From Phellopilus nigrolimitatus (Eukaryota > Basidiomycota > Agaricomycetes > Hymenochaetales > Hymenochaetaceae), in NCBI GenBank assembly GCA_021029095.1, contig JAJOHG010000334.1:1-28279 (forward strand): a stretch of 28,279 nucleotides of DNA, given 5' to 3'. Both the position numbers and the translations under genes were made by a program. Of the stretch, positions 1 through 9,464 are shown piece by piece. Below the pieces are notes generated by a model that worked only from the letters and a program-made list of their open reading frames with translations, was not told the origin of the DNA and did no database searches. Within the stretch, counting starts at the first letter, position 1. Every line of letters begins with the position of its first letter.

Positions 1-1194
1 GAGCGTGATTGGCGGAGGTGTGAGGGAGGCTTGCAGAGGAGCAGAGACACGGAAGAAGTTTAGTTTGTCATCGTGAGCCCATGAGAGCGTGACACCGCGC
101 AAATTCGCGAGGCTGCTTTTACTGCACAATTTCCCCTGTGCGTATGAAGTGAAAAGAGTATTTCTCAGGCAGAACCCAAGCTAACCTGAAAACGTTGTTT
201 GGCAGAGTACTGGTGGCTAATAACACCAGTGATATTTCCTCTGAGCAAAGTGTACCGTCTCGCACTTCCAATATCTTCTGCATTTCCGCTGTCATCGCCT
301 CCCGCTTGACCAAGCCTGCTGATGATTTGCAGCTTTGTCTGCTGGCCTATCCGTCTGAAGATGTCATCATAAGATATCTAAGAATGTAGTATAGATGCAG
401 CTCACAGAGACACTATGCCGCAAAGACACGATTGAGAGCTTTGTAGCGGCGAACCTTTCTGAGAGGTCTGCGAACCAATCCGAAGCCAGCCGTCCATCAT
501 AAAATAGCTCGCGCACGTCTAGAGAACATGCCAAAGTCCCACGCGGGTTGATACGGGACTGGAGCTGCTTCGTCCGAGCTTCGTAGAAAAACTCTCGAAG
601 AGTTTGACGAAGCTGTACCACATTTAACGTACGTCCAGAAATAAGTGAGGCACACGCACATCATCTTGCGGAAGCTGCCTAAAGTGAACGGGAAACGCAA
701 TCTTGAGACCGTCGTAGCCTATTTCGCATTAGATCCCGCTCGAGCAAGCTTCACACTGAAATGCAGAACACACCTAGAGTGTCATATACCACTCTGCGTT
801 CGACGCGTCAATAAAAGCTGCTTATTTCGCTCCGCTCAAGCGCTTACCGAAGGAACGGATCAGAAAGAACTACGCACAAAGAATCGTTAGGAAAGAGTGT
901 TGGGGACGTTATGACGACGAGAACGTACCCTCATATGCGGCTTGAATCTCCAGAAACCTCTCATTCGCTGACTCGCGTACACGTTCGTCTCGTTGTTTGT
1001 CTGGGTGAAACACAAGCGAGAGCGCCCTATGGCGTTCTTTAATCTCAGCCTCGGTGGCATAGACAGGAAGATTCAGGACGGCACTAAAATAGACGCATTT
1101 GAGAACTGAATCACTCGAGAAGAAGAACGCATCCGCACTAAAAAAAACCCTCTTTCCGCACATCCTCCTCAGAATCCCGCGTCGTCGAATTCAT
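1..1194 (-). CDS. DNAJC11-like J-domain protein (3' end outside window)
   Basis: Exons on the minus strand: 1149-1194, 929-1105, 848-869, 774-793, 660-718, 406-612, 186-341 and 1-135, all joining in phase to give 274 residues before the window edge. Residues about 20-80 form a J domain: YFSAVLNLP, the HPD triad at residues 49-51, then VLSDPFLRVVYDTLG. Further on, QSRINPRGTL matches the conserved 'NPRGT' segment that follows the J domain in DNAJC11. Members of that family sit at the mitochondrial outer membrane and associate with the MICOS/MIB cristae-organising machinery; J domains stimulate Hsp70 ATPase. The missing 3' part should hold the DUF3395 C-terminal domain. The acceptor before exon 7 is ambiguous by 3 nt (CAGCAG). 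The first intron (43 nt) is very short. The gene is transcribed divergently from the Mdm35-like gene. Family assignment is firm; function is inferred from the family. Confidence 0.87.
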
Positions 1195-1391
1195 TTCGCA
1201 GCCCACTCGAAGCTCGAAGATTGCTAATCAGTTTGAGAATTATTCATCGGAGGCTAATGCGATTTTTTAAATGTCCCTGATGCGTTTTCTGCCTTGACGC
1301 GTGTGTGACAGAAGCGTTACTTACATCACGCCGTAACATAAACCAATGACTTGTGACTCATTTACTCGCGCTCGCTCGCTGGTCGACGTCC
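1195..1391. promoter_or_regulatory. shared bidirectional promoter region
   Basis: This 197-bp stretch lies between the start codon of the DNAJC11-like gene (minus) and that of the Mdm35-like gene (plus). No other coding sequence fits, so both promoters and both 5' leaders must be packed here. I see no clear TATA box. The assignment rests on gene layout only. Confidence 0.6.
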
Positions 1392-1744
1392 ATGATGGCG
1401 CATAGCCTGGCCGAGGAGTGCACGCCGCTCAAGCACGCGTACGACTCGTGCTTCAACGCCTGGTTTGAGGGCTACCTCCAGCCCGCCGTGTCTGCCGCGT
1501 CCGAGCAGCGCGCAGAGTACACCAAAGCCAAGGCCGACGAGTTCGAGGAGAAATGCGGGAAGATCTGGGAGGGCTACAGGGCGTGTGTCCAGGTCAGCTT
1601 GTTCTAAATTTCTTTTTCGCATGTGATGGAGACGTGAAACGACTTGTACAGAAAGCAGTGAAGGACAAAGGCCTCGATGAGATGCTCGCTGAGGCGACGA
1701 AGGACAATCCGCTCGACACGCCGCCGCCGGACTCTGATTCCTAA
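1392..1744 (+). CDS. Mdm35/TRIAP1-like twin CX9C protein
   Basis: Two exons, 1392-1592 and 1652-1744, give 97 aa. Two CX9C pairs are visible: C10/C20 (in EECTPLKHAYDSCFNAW) and C55/C65 (in EKCGKIWEGYRAC), the helical-hairpin fold imported by Mia40 into the intermembrane space. The sequence around the first pair closely follows yeast Mdm35. That protein binds Ups1/PRELI-type proteins so they can shuttle phosphatidic acid or phosphatidylserine between mitochondrial membranes. The start is ATG 1392 or the adjacent ATG 1395; I see no further in-frame ATG upstream. The intron (58 nt) falls after the second CX9C, and exon 2 encodes an acidic tail. Neighbour: the divergent DNAJC11-like gene. Confidence 0.9.
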
Positions 1745-2455
1745 CGTATCGGTTTAGACTCTTACTTGGACATGTACTCGGCCATCCTTTTTTTTTTCTC
1801 GTCGGCTGGAGAAGAAATGAAGATGTTAGTCCGCTCTATTTCTCTCTTACAAATTGATCACTAAAGCATCTTGTAGCTCTTACGCTAAAACTGTCGGTCC
1901 TCCAGCAGAAGTACTACCGGAGAAATTGCTCGTTTGATGTTTGACTTGCCTCGACTCCCTAAGTCCCCGGAGGCCCTCAATCTCAAAACATCCTATTTCG
2001 TTTCCCATCTCGCAACACTGCACAAACCTGAACCCCCACTCAGCATTTCATTATACACATATCTATCGCCCCATCCGCCATGTATATATCTCCCCATCTA
2101 CACAACGCCTGGCTCGCGCACGAGCAAATCACGGACACCCAAATGATGACAAACTCCAACCTGCAGAGGGGTTGGCAACCGCCCCGGTGACGCATCCGGC
2201 TGGCGTCCATCCTGGTACACTCCCCCCGCTTCGGGAGGAGGAACCGCTTGGCTGCTGGCCGAAGAACGGAAAGCTGATGGGCTTCGTCTGATCCGACGTC
2301 CTCGTACCATGCACACGTCGAAACGACGAGCTCCCGAGAACAAGAAATCTAGATATTACATTGTATGAAGGTACATAATATGTTATCAGCAGGCATACCT
2401 GCGAAGAAAACGACTCCTCCGCTGTCCATTCCCCAAGTCCCCGAAGTTACGTTTG
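1745..2455. other. intergenic; short open frames of uncertain reality on both strands
   Basis: This 711-bp gap separates the 3' ends of the Mdm35-like and ABC transporter genes. A TATA-like run near 2081-2091 is followed by pyrimidine-rich DNA. Downstream, the plus strand is open to a TGA at 2291 (Pro-rich, ending in KNGKLMGFV). The minus strand is open over about 2129-2314 (Gly/Ser-rich, with GGSVPGWTPAG). Neither has a convincing start codon in frame. One of them may be the last exon of a small gene, but I cannot tell which. Confidence 0.3.
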
Positions 2456-5316
2456 CTACACTTCTGCGGGCGTACTAAGCAGCACGTCGAGCTCGCGGAC
2501 GCGCCGCTCCCAGGCCTCCACCTCCGCAAGGCGCGCCTCGAGGTGCACGACCTCGCGGTCGCGCTCCATGCGCTCCGCAGCCGTACCGACGCGCGTGAGC
2601 TTCCATGTCGCGGTACCCGTTTCGCCCGCAGCTCCATCCAGGTCTAGGTCCGCCGAGGCTCCTGGCCCGTGCAGAGTGAGCTGGTACGTGTGGTACTTCG
2701 CGAGCGACGGGCTGTAGAAGTCGTAACGGAGGTTAGAACGTTAGATTCAGAGAATGGGATGAAAGTGAAGAGGAAGAGCCCCCACCGAAGCGAGATCGTG
2801 ATAAGAGTTATACCGAGGCCTTTCGCATGCTGGTACATCGAGCCCTCAACATCACTCGAGACGGCGCTTGTGCACTCTATCGCAAACAGTTAATAACTGC
2901 GGCTTCATGGCTTATCAAAATTCGCAATAAAGAGCACACCATCTAATACTGCGAACTTCGGCCTGTGGTAGAAAGCACGAGCAAGGCCCATCTAAATTTC
3001 AACCGTAATCGTTTAAAGGTCAGAGTTGATCCGATCAATAAGAGCACGAAGGGTATCCTACCCTCTGTTTTTCGCCGCCACTAAGGACGTCGCGCCACTC
3101 CTTCCGGGTTGACCATCCGCCCTCACGCTCGGGGAGATATGCAAGGTGCACGGCCTTCAGAACTTCTAGTAGTTCTGTCTCTGTCCGACCGGACTGGAGG
3201 AACTGCGTGAAGGAATGCGGGTAGATCACTCTACGTTTCACAAGCAAAAGAAGGTCAGCTCGATAATCATTTTGTTCGGTTTGAACACAGATGTCAAAGG
3301 ATAAACTGTACTGACTGGTCAAGAAGCGTGCCCGGAACCATGTACGCGCGCTGCGGGATAACGAAGACCTCCGACTCGCCGAGCGGCGGGCGGACGAGCT
3401 CGCCTACGCGGCCCGCCCAGAGCCCCGCGACGACACGCGCGACGGCCGTCTTCCCCACGCCGTTCGTGCCCGTGATCATGAGGTGCTCGCCCACGCCGAC
3501 CTTCAGCTCGAAGCTCAGATCGCGCACTAAGATCATATTGTCTTCGTCGTCGTTGTAAGTCGCGGAAGAGCTTGCGTCGTCGGATTGAGCGGAGGGAGGG
3601 ACCGGCACGCCGATATCGAGGTGCTTCATGGAGATGGTATCGGGCGAGGATGTGAAGGGCACGGAAGTGGGGAGCGCGTGCAGTGTGGAGAGCAGTGTGT
3701 AGAGGCGCGTCGTGTACCCGGCGAGCTCAAGCACGTCCTTGTACGCGTACATGAGTCGCCCTCCCGCATCTGCAAGAGAGAGGAGCAGGCGGCGCGAGGA
3801 GATGTAGTCTGCAAACGACCAAGGGAAAGGTTAGCGTATAAAGACAAAGACATCGATAGAAAGATGAAGATGCACGAACTCTCCGTCCGGTCTGCGACAG
3901 CATTGTCGAGCCCTTCTGCGGACGTCGGCACCTGCACGCCAACAGTACGCGTACGCGTAAAAAGCACAGGGATGGAGATGAGGCCGTAACCCGCAGCAGA
4001 CCAGAGGTACTTGATGACGAAGTCCTCCGTCCACTCGTACGCAATCCGGAGCTATCGTGGTCCATTAGATCCAAACTTTTTTCAAACGTAAACAACCACA
4101 CCTTGTAAATGGAGTTGATGTGTTTGACGAGCCGGAGGTACGCGTTCCACAGGATAGTGCGCTCGCGGGCGCCACCGGCATAAAACGCGACCTCCTCGCT
4201 CTCGCGACCGACCCGGCTCATGCCTGCACGGTACTCGCCTTCGAGCATCGCCTCCACGGCTGCCAAGCGGCCAAAAGCGGGCGTCACCGCGCGCAAAATA
4301 CGGACGGTCACGTAGTAGTTCAAAGTCAGCAAAACTGTGCCGCGCACTCCAAGTACGCGCGCGAGCTGTGCGGTGAAGATAAACATGTCGAGCGTCGGCT
4401 TCATGATATTTCCGCTATAAGGTGGCGAGATATTCAGTACTCTAAGAAATAAACCAGCGTACAAAAGAGCTTACTAGAGGGCGGAGAGCGATTCGCAGAA
4501 CGCAGCAATGTCGGAAGTGATGTACTGATCAACACCCTCCAGACCTCCGGGCTGAGATATCCTGTAGTAGCGCAGCGACGGCGCCGACGACAAATACAAA
4601 TCGTGTGTATAGCGCGTCAGCCGCGTGCGCAGCCTCAGCGCGAGCTTCGACTGCAGGTGGCGCAGCATCGCGTTCGTGTACGTGCTCGGGAGCGCGAACG
4701 CGAACCACCAGCCGAGGCCGCGCAGGAAGCCCGGGCCGTCCCCGCTGACGAGGTCGCGCACGATGCGCCCGTCGAGCTTCGCGACGCCGACGCTGAGCAC
4801 CGTGCGCAGGACGAGGAAGAGCGAGTGCAGCAGCACGATGAGCGCCTCCTTCGACGCGAGCGCCGGGAACGCGAGGCGCAGGATCGCGCGGAGCTGTCGC
4901 AGGAAGACGCGGTCCACGCCCGGCTTGTGCTCCGGCGGCACCGCGGGGAAGTGCCGCGCGTCAGCAAGGAGCGTCTCCGGTGGTGTCGGGCGCATCTCGA
5001 CCTGGGCGGGGCACAGCGACACTCATGCTGAGTATTTGCCTCAACCAGAACAAAGGTGTATGACGCTCCTCACCTTCGCGACGCGCCCGCAGAACGGCAC
5101 GAGCAGCGTCTTGCTGCCATCTTTGTTCACCTCATACAGCTTCTGCGTCTCCCTCGCGAGCTCGTCGGGCGACAATCTCGGCTGCGCCTTCCCCAAGAGC
5201 CGCTTGCGGAGAAGGACGAGAGCAAGGAGGAGGGCGATCAGAGACGCATGCTTCGTCTTATCGCGGCCAATGTGCCGAAGGGTCGCGAAACGCGTCGGTA
5301 AATCCATCGGCAACAT
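2456..5316 (-). CDS. peroxisomal ABC half-transporter, ABCD/PXA family
   Basis: Minus-strand exons: 5074-5316, 4475-5001, 4102-4414, 3880-4051, 3316-3808, 3062-3230, 2940-2991, 2786-2876 and 2456-2711; all phases close, giving 771 aa. Order: N-terminal hydrophobic segments, an ABCD-type EAA-like loop (about residues 238-257, containing DQYITSD), further membrane helices, then one ATPase domain. Walker A is GTNGVGKT (532-539), the Q-loop lies in VIPQRAYM, the signature is LSGGEKQR (632-639) and Walker B is FAVLDE (652-657). The tail ends in a charged, coiled-coil-like helix, as in PXA proteins. The family imports very-long-chain acyl-CoA into peroxisomes as dimers. Odd point: the H-loop histidine expected in ISHRPSL is leucine here (L686, codon at 2788-2790). 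Start is ATG 5316; ATG 5307 is the alternative. Confidence 0.93.
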
Positions 5317-5944
5317 AGAGCATGAAGTTTAGAGTCTGAGCGCTATCGCGCACGACGGCGAGGAAGTTATGGACAATGTCGACCAAGCAACCGCGATGCC
5401 TCCTTGACATGTGAATTTCTGCCTTCCCGGATAGGAATAGTAGTAGGTAATGTACATTCCCGGCATTGCTTACGTCATAACTGCTACTCGCTGCGACACA
5501 TCATCATCAAAAATCTCCTTTAAAGATAAGTCTTAAAGTTATAAGAGGTAGGGAGGTACGGTAGTGTACGGTATTTGAGCTGCAAATAAGATGCAGGTGA
5601 GAGAGTTGAAGAGAAACAGAGGCGAATGAGTGACTATGGAAAACAGATGCATGGTATGCGTGTAACGATTAACGAATGAGTGTGTAGACGGGCGATAGCT
5701 GAGTGTTTAATGAAGACATAGCGCTGGCGATCCGGAGGAAAACATAGAAAAAAGAAGGCAAAAAAAAGTGAGAGAGAGAAAGAAATATAGAGAAGAGAAT
5801 ACTTAGAAGGAAATTAAAAAAAAAAAAAAAAAAAAAAAACACTTTATACGAGCTTTTTTCGCTCTTATACAGCCGCCCTTCCCCCCTTTAGGTTCCGAGA
5901 TTCAGTTCAGTTATCTTCCTGTCATGTCAGGCCGTCAGGCCGTC
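5317..5944. other. intergenic, polypurine and poly-A tract
   Basis: A 628-bp AT-rich gap between two minus-strand genes. It holds the upstream region of the ABC transporter gene and the 3' flank of the next gene. From about 5740 to 5839 the plus strand is almost entirely purine, ending in a 24-A run (5816-5839). No gene is visible. Confidence 0.7.
5816..5839. repeat. 24-nt poly-A homopolymer
   Basis: An uninterrupted run of A at the end of a roughly 100-bp polypurine stretch. On the minus strand, read downstream of the 516-codon gene, it is poly-T. It is a mononucleotide repeat likely to vary in length. A retroposed poly-A tail is possible, but I see no attached cDNA-like sequence or target-site duplication. 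Confidence 0.85.
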
Positions 5945-7495
5945 CTACCTGCCCTGCGTCCACGTCGTCCATGGCATCGCGCCGCGCTTCTTCCGCACTG
6001 CGCCCTCGAGCCCCGGCAGCCCGTGCGCCGCCCAGTCCGCGAGGCTCTCCTCCGCCTCGTCGATGCTCCCCCGCCTGCTCCGCAGGAAGTCGCGCCCGAG
6101 CCCGTCCTCAAGGAAGCCGTCCCCGGCCTCGTCCGCGCTCGCGTACGCACTCCGCTCGCGGCGCAGCACGCGCCGCACAGAGCCCGCAGCCGAGCTCGCG
6201 GTGCTCGGCCGCGGGCGTGCGCGCACGCCGGCGCCCCCGCTCGACGCGGCGGCGGCCGTGTGGTTGTGCAGGTGCCGGCGCAGGCTGTGGATCGAGTGCT
6301 GGCGACGCGCGGGCACGATCAGGCGCGCAAAGTCCAGCTCGCCGCCGTCCGAGTCGTCGTCGCTCTCGCTGTCCAGTCGGATCGTCGAAGCCGAGGAGGA
6401 CATGTTCAGGAGCCCGGCCGCAGGCCAGCCCGTGCTGTCGTTCTCGACGGTCGTGACGCCGAGGCTCGGGACGCAGCTAGGCGCGGCGTTCCTGTTTCGC
6501 CCCTTTCCCTTTGCGCTGCGCCCACGCACCAGCGAGGTCGACCGCGAGCCAGGCGCAGAGCGGCACATGACGGAAGCAGCGGTGACGACGCCGGGCGTCG
6601 TATAGGCACGCGGGGTATGCGGCGTGAAGACGCGTCGAGATGCGCTGCCGGCACGCCGCGGATGGCCATCCTCATGGCGAGTCTCTCTGACCGCCTGCGG
6701 GACCACCGGTTGTCCGCGCCCGACAGCGTGCGGGCGGCGCGCCGGCCCACCAGCATGTGCGCCAGAGCTCGGGCCTGCGCCCACGACCGCTCGCGAGACG
6801 GTGTTCATCCAGTCCGCGGGCATCGGCGGCTGCGGTTGGGACGCCGTATGCATGTGGCCCAAGCCTGTGGCCCGGCGCGATGGCGCGGGCTGCGGCGGCC
6901 GCTGCTGGGGGATATTTGGCGCCGAGATCATGTGGCGCAGCGTCGAGCGCGCGTCGCGCCCTGGCGGCGGCCTGCCGCGCAGATACTTCGGCGGGGAGCG
7001 GGACGACGTGCTCGATGACGAGCCGGGCGAGCTGAAGTCGGACGCGAAAATAATGGGCGCGGGCGCGACGGGCCGACGCCTGTTGGGCGTGGGCGTCGCT
7101 TGCTGCCAGGCACCACCGCCGTCATCGTCTTCCACGAGTTGCCTCCTGGCCGCACTTCCCAGGCTCTGCGTGCGCTTCAGGGGAGATGCGTCGTCGTGCC
7201 AGGGCACGAGGCCGGTGAGGAAGCTGACCATCGCGCTGACGCCCTTGGCTGGGCCCGCCGAGCGTCCCTCCTGCTTCTTCCTGCGTTCCTCTGCCTGCGC
7301 CTCGGCGCGCTCCGCCTCAGGGGTAAACACGCGCGTCTCCTTGTAGCCTGCCTCGCGGAGGAGGTCCTCGAGACACTCGTAGGTCTTGGACTTGCCGCGA
7401 CGGTGGAGCGGGACGCGATGCTCGCTGTCTTTCGCGAGATGCGACGGGTAGATGTTGCGCCCGCGCTGGGGCGTCTTCGGGGGCGAGGCGTCCAT
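5945..7495 (-). CDS. hypothetical disordered protein, 516 aa
   Basis: A single open frame from ATG 7495 to the stop at 5945. I do not recognise the family. The protein is rich in Arg, Ser, Pro, Ala and Gly, with no membrane segment or signal peptide. Blocks that look more ordered or conserved are the N-terminus (about residues 1-75, with KSKTYECLEDLLREAGYKET), a short SFLTGLVPWHDD segment, an acidic patch (LDSESDDDSDGGELDF) and the C-terminus (SLADWAAHGLPGLEGAV). Many RRxS-like sites suggest phosphorylation. The middle (about residues 230-290) has equally open alternative frames, so a missed intron or a frame error there is possible. The high-GC coding strand makes long antisense frames unavoidable; those are not genes. 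Confidence 0.65.
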   Translation of the reverse strand: MDASPPKTPQRGRNIYPSHLAKDSEHRVPLHRRGKSKTYECLEDLLREAGYKETRVFTPEAERAEAQAEERRKKQEGRSAGPAKGVSAMVSFLTGLVPWHDDASPLKRTQSLGSAARRQLVEDDDGGGAWQQATPTPNRRRPVAPAPIIFASDFSSPGSSSSTSSRSPPKYLRGRPPPGRDARSTLRHMISAPNIPQQRPPQPAPSRRATGLGHMHTASQPQPPMPADWMNTVSRAVVGAGPSSGAHAGGPARRPHAVGRGQPVVPQAVRETRHEDGHPRRAGSASRRVFTPHTPRAYTTPGVVTAASVMCRSAPGSRSTSLVRGRSAKGKGRNRNAAPSCVPSLGVTTVENDSTGWPAAGLLNMSSSASTIRLDSESDDDSDGGELDFARLIVPARRQHSIHSLRRHLHNHTAAAASSGGAGVRARPRPSTASSAAGSVRRVLRRERSAYASADEAGDGFLEDGLGRDFLRSRRGSIDEAEESLADWAAHGLPGLEGAVRKKRGAMPWTTWTQGR

Positions 7496-7828
7496 CTAGA
7501 CGTATGACGATGAGGACACGCAAATTTATAAGCGGTGCTGTACATACGTTCAAGTTGTGTCGGTTTATTCATGCGGGGGGTGCTACGCGACGCCGGGCGG
7601 GTTGTGGTGGGCGATGTTGCGATCGCGGTCGAAGTCGTTCGTATTTCTTGCAAGTCGCTCGTGGCTTGCTCGTGGTTGGTTGTCTTCAGGATTGTCGAAC
7701 GATCACGAGCCTCGGGGTCGGAGTCAAATATTATTATTACGTGTATTGCTCATCCACAACACTTGTTTAGGGCCGGCTCTTACGCATACTCTCCATGTAA
7801 GGCACCGCAAAACCCTTTATTCAAATTA
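7496..7828. other. upstream region of the 516-aa gene
   Basis: A 333-bp stretch between the start codon of the minus-strand hypothetical gene and the first transposon terminus. It should hold the promoter and 5' leader. I see no convincing coding sequence or clear TATA box. Confidence 0.5.
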
Positions 7829-8507
7829 CAGTCGAACTTCTGCTAATGCATACTCCTCGTGCTGCATAACCTCCCAAAATGCATAGACTTTAGCTTCCAC
7901 CGAGTCGGTAGTTAGAAAATACCTATAAGTTAATGCATAAAATTTATATTGCATAATGCATACCTGTATGCAGTCCTTTTAAAGGGAATATGCATTATGT
8001 GAGGGGTCTTACTTGCACAGAATTGGGTGTTTGACAGATACATTTTGCATTCTTGCATGTCTTCATGACAATGCATTTTCAACATAACCTCAGGAGCAGC
8101 TCAGCAAGAGCTTTTTTATCCAAAGCCAGGGCTCATAGTCGTTTTTACAAATTTAGGTTGCAACTATAGGCCAAGCAGATGGCAAGCTTGAAGCAACCGC
8201 ATATCAGGTATTTTTTCACTGCTAGAACTCTATCAGAAATCCACACAGCAATAATACTGCTGAAAAGTGTGGCATCACAGCGGATGTCCAAAATCATTCC
8301 CACACCCATAATTATAAGTTTCTAACAAACTCGTTTTTCATTTGTGTTTTGTGCTCACTCGGAGTCACTCCTTTCCCTAGTAATTCACGCTACTATAGCC
8401 TATGAATAAATTACGTACTAATTTGTGTATTTCTCGTAGTGCATAACCTCTCGTAATGCATACAAAACCCTTCCACCGACCTCTATGCATTAGCAGAAGT
8501 TCGACTG
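7829..8507. mobile_element. TA-flanked non-autonomous DNA transposon, copy 1 (679 bp)
   Basis: The element begins CAGTCGAACTTCTGCTAATG and ends with the exact reverse complement. The perfect terminal inverted repeat is 24 bp and is flanked by TA on both sides (7827-7828 and 8508-8509). Inside each end is a second motif, GCATAACCTC followed about 8 nt later by ATGCATA, near 7857-7882 and 8441-8462. No transposase-length frame is present, so this is a MITE or a deletion derivative. The TA duplication and CAGT...ACTG termini fit the Tc1/mariner-pogo superfamily; the subfamily is inferred. Confidence 0.85.
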
Positions 8508-8518
8508 TATTGCAAATA

Positions 8519-8728
8519 AGTCGAACCTCCCACAATGCATAAAATACCTTTTTTTTTTTTTATTCTGTCGCATTTATTACCCATTCGACCCTAAAAACCT
8601 CACTAAAATGCAAAAGGGACCATGTATCTTTCAAATGGGACTATACATCACAAGGTTATGAAGCAGGTCGAATTCTTATCTGAGTTTATACCATCATTTT
8701 TGGTTATGCACTATGGGAGGTTCGACTG
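8519..8728. mobile_element. related MITE, copy 2 (about 210 bp)
   Basis: The right end, read inward on the minus strand, is CAGTCGAACCTCCCATAGTG; the left end reads AGTCGAACCTCCCACAATGC, lacking the first C of the terminus. TA lies outside both ends (8517-8518 and 8729-8730). The termini share CAGTCGAAC and the downstream TGCATAA with copy 1 but differ in between, so the two are relatives and not halves of one element. It sits 11 bp to the right of copy 1. Confidence 0.75.
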
Positions 8729-8840
8729 TACACAGCATTATTCTTTCAAAGTTGATGGTTTTGGAATGCCAAGCAGCGTCACAGCGAGATAAAGGAGCGG
8801 AACTTTGCAAACGGCGTTGCTTGAAAGGTCCGTGAGCGGA

Positions 8841-9464
8841 TTACTCTACCGAATATCGGATGGACAAATTTCTCGCGCTATATTGAACTTTGCCTCTTCT
8901 AGGACCAGGCCAGCTTCCCGGCTTTTCCAAGAGATTCCGATCTTTCGGGCGTCGGCGAGACGAAGCACAGCGCAGAAACGCACGTCGGACACGAGCACTG
9001 CCCATTACACTCTTCCAGACAGACGGGAACTTCGGCTGCTTTTCTAGGAAAACGTTGAAATTGCCCTTGAGGTGCTGCCACGTCTTTCCAGCGCCAACGT
9101 CCGCCACATAAGGTTCCGGGCCGCGTGCAAGCCGACCAGCCTCAGGCTGCGAACCCTGCAGTAGTGCGTCCCGTGCAGACAGGCCCAGCGCAAGACCCCC
9201 ACCCAAAAGATAGGATAATGCAGCATCTCGGCGTCTGGACAGTGCTTCACGAGGCTCGAGATACAGTCCGCATAAAGAAACTCCTGGGCCAGAGTCCGCT
9301 TGGTGTGCAGAACCTTTGCAGCAACGCAAGCCGTGATTGCCAGTCCCATTTTCCAGCTCTGCATTGGCATATACTGAACACGCAACCGCGCGCATAAGAA
9401 TTCTCTTGCCATGTTGTGCTACCGAGAGCAAAGTAAGGCCAGGTACTGCTTGACGCGTAAACAC
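8841..9464 (-). CDS. doubtful hypothetical ORF or gene remnant
   Basis: 207 codons are open on the minus strand, and a second frame is open over 9044-9412 (123 codons, including stop). I recognise neither product. The second frame reads more like protein (hydrophobic residues in LAITACVAAK and LHYPIFWVGVL) and could be joined to a frame at 9419-9628 by an intron, but I could not find splice sites that convince me. It sits directly beside two transposon copies. A lineage-specific gene, a decayed pseudogene and chance are all possible. Confidence 0.2.
   Translation of the reverse strand: MFTRQAVPGLTLLSVAQHGKRILMRAVACSVYANAELENGTGNHGLRCCKGSAHQADSGPGVSLCGLYLEPREALSRRRDAALSYLLGGGLALGLSARDALLQGSQPEAGRLARGPEPYVADVGAGKTWQHLKGNFNVFLEKQPKFPSVWKSVMGSARVRRAFLRCASSRRRPKDRNLLEKPGSWPGPRRGKVQYSARNLSIRYSVE

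Noticed and set aside
4625..5332. 235-codon plus-strand frame over the ABC transporter's first exons
   Set aside because: It is antisense to exons whose product matches ABCD proteins; the composition is that of a shadow frame.
5924..7018. 364-codon plus-strand open frame antisense to the 516-aa gene
   Set aside because: It is an Arg/Ala-rich translation typical of the shadow of a GC-rich coding strand; the minus frame has more natural composition and clear N- and C-terminal blocks.
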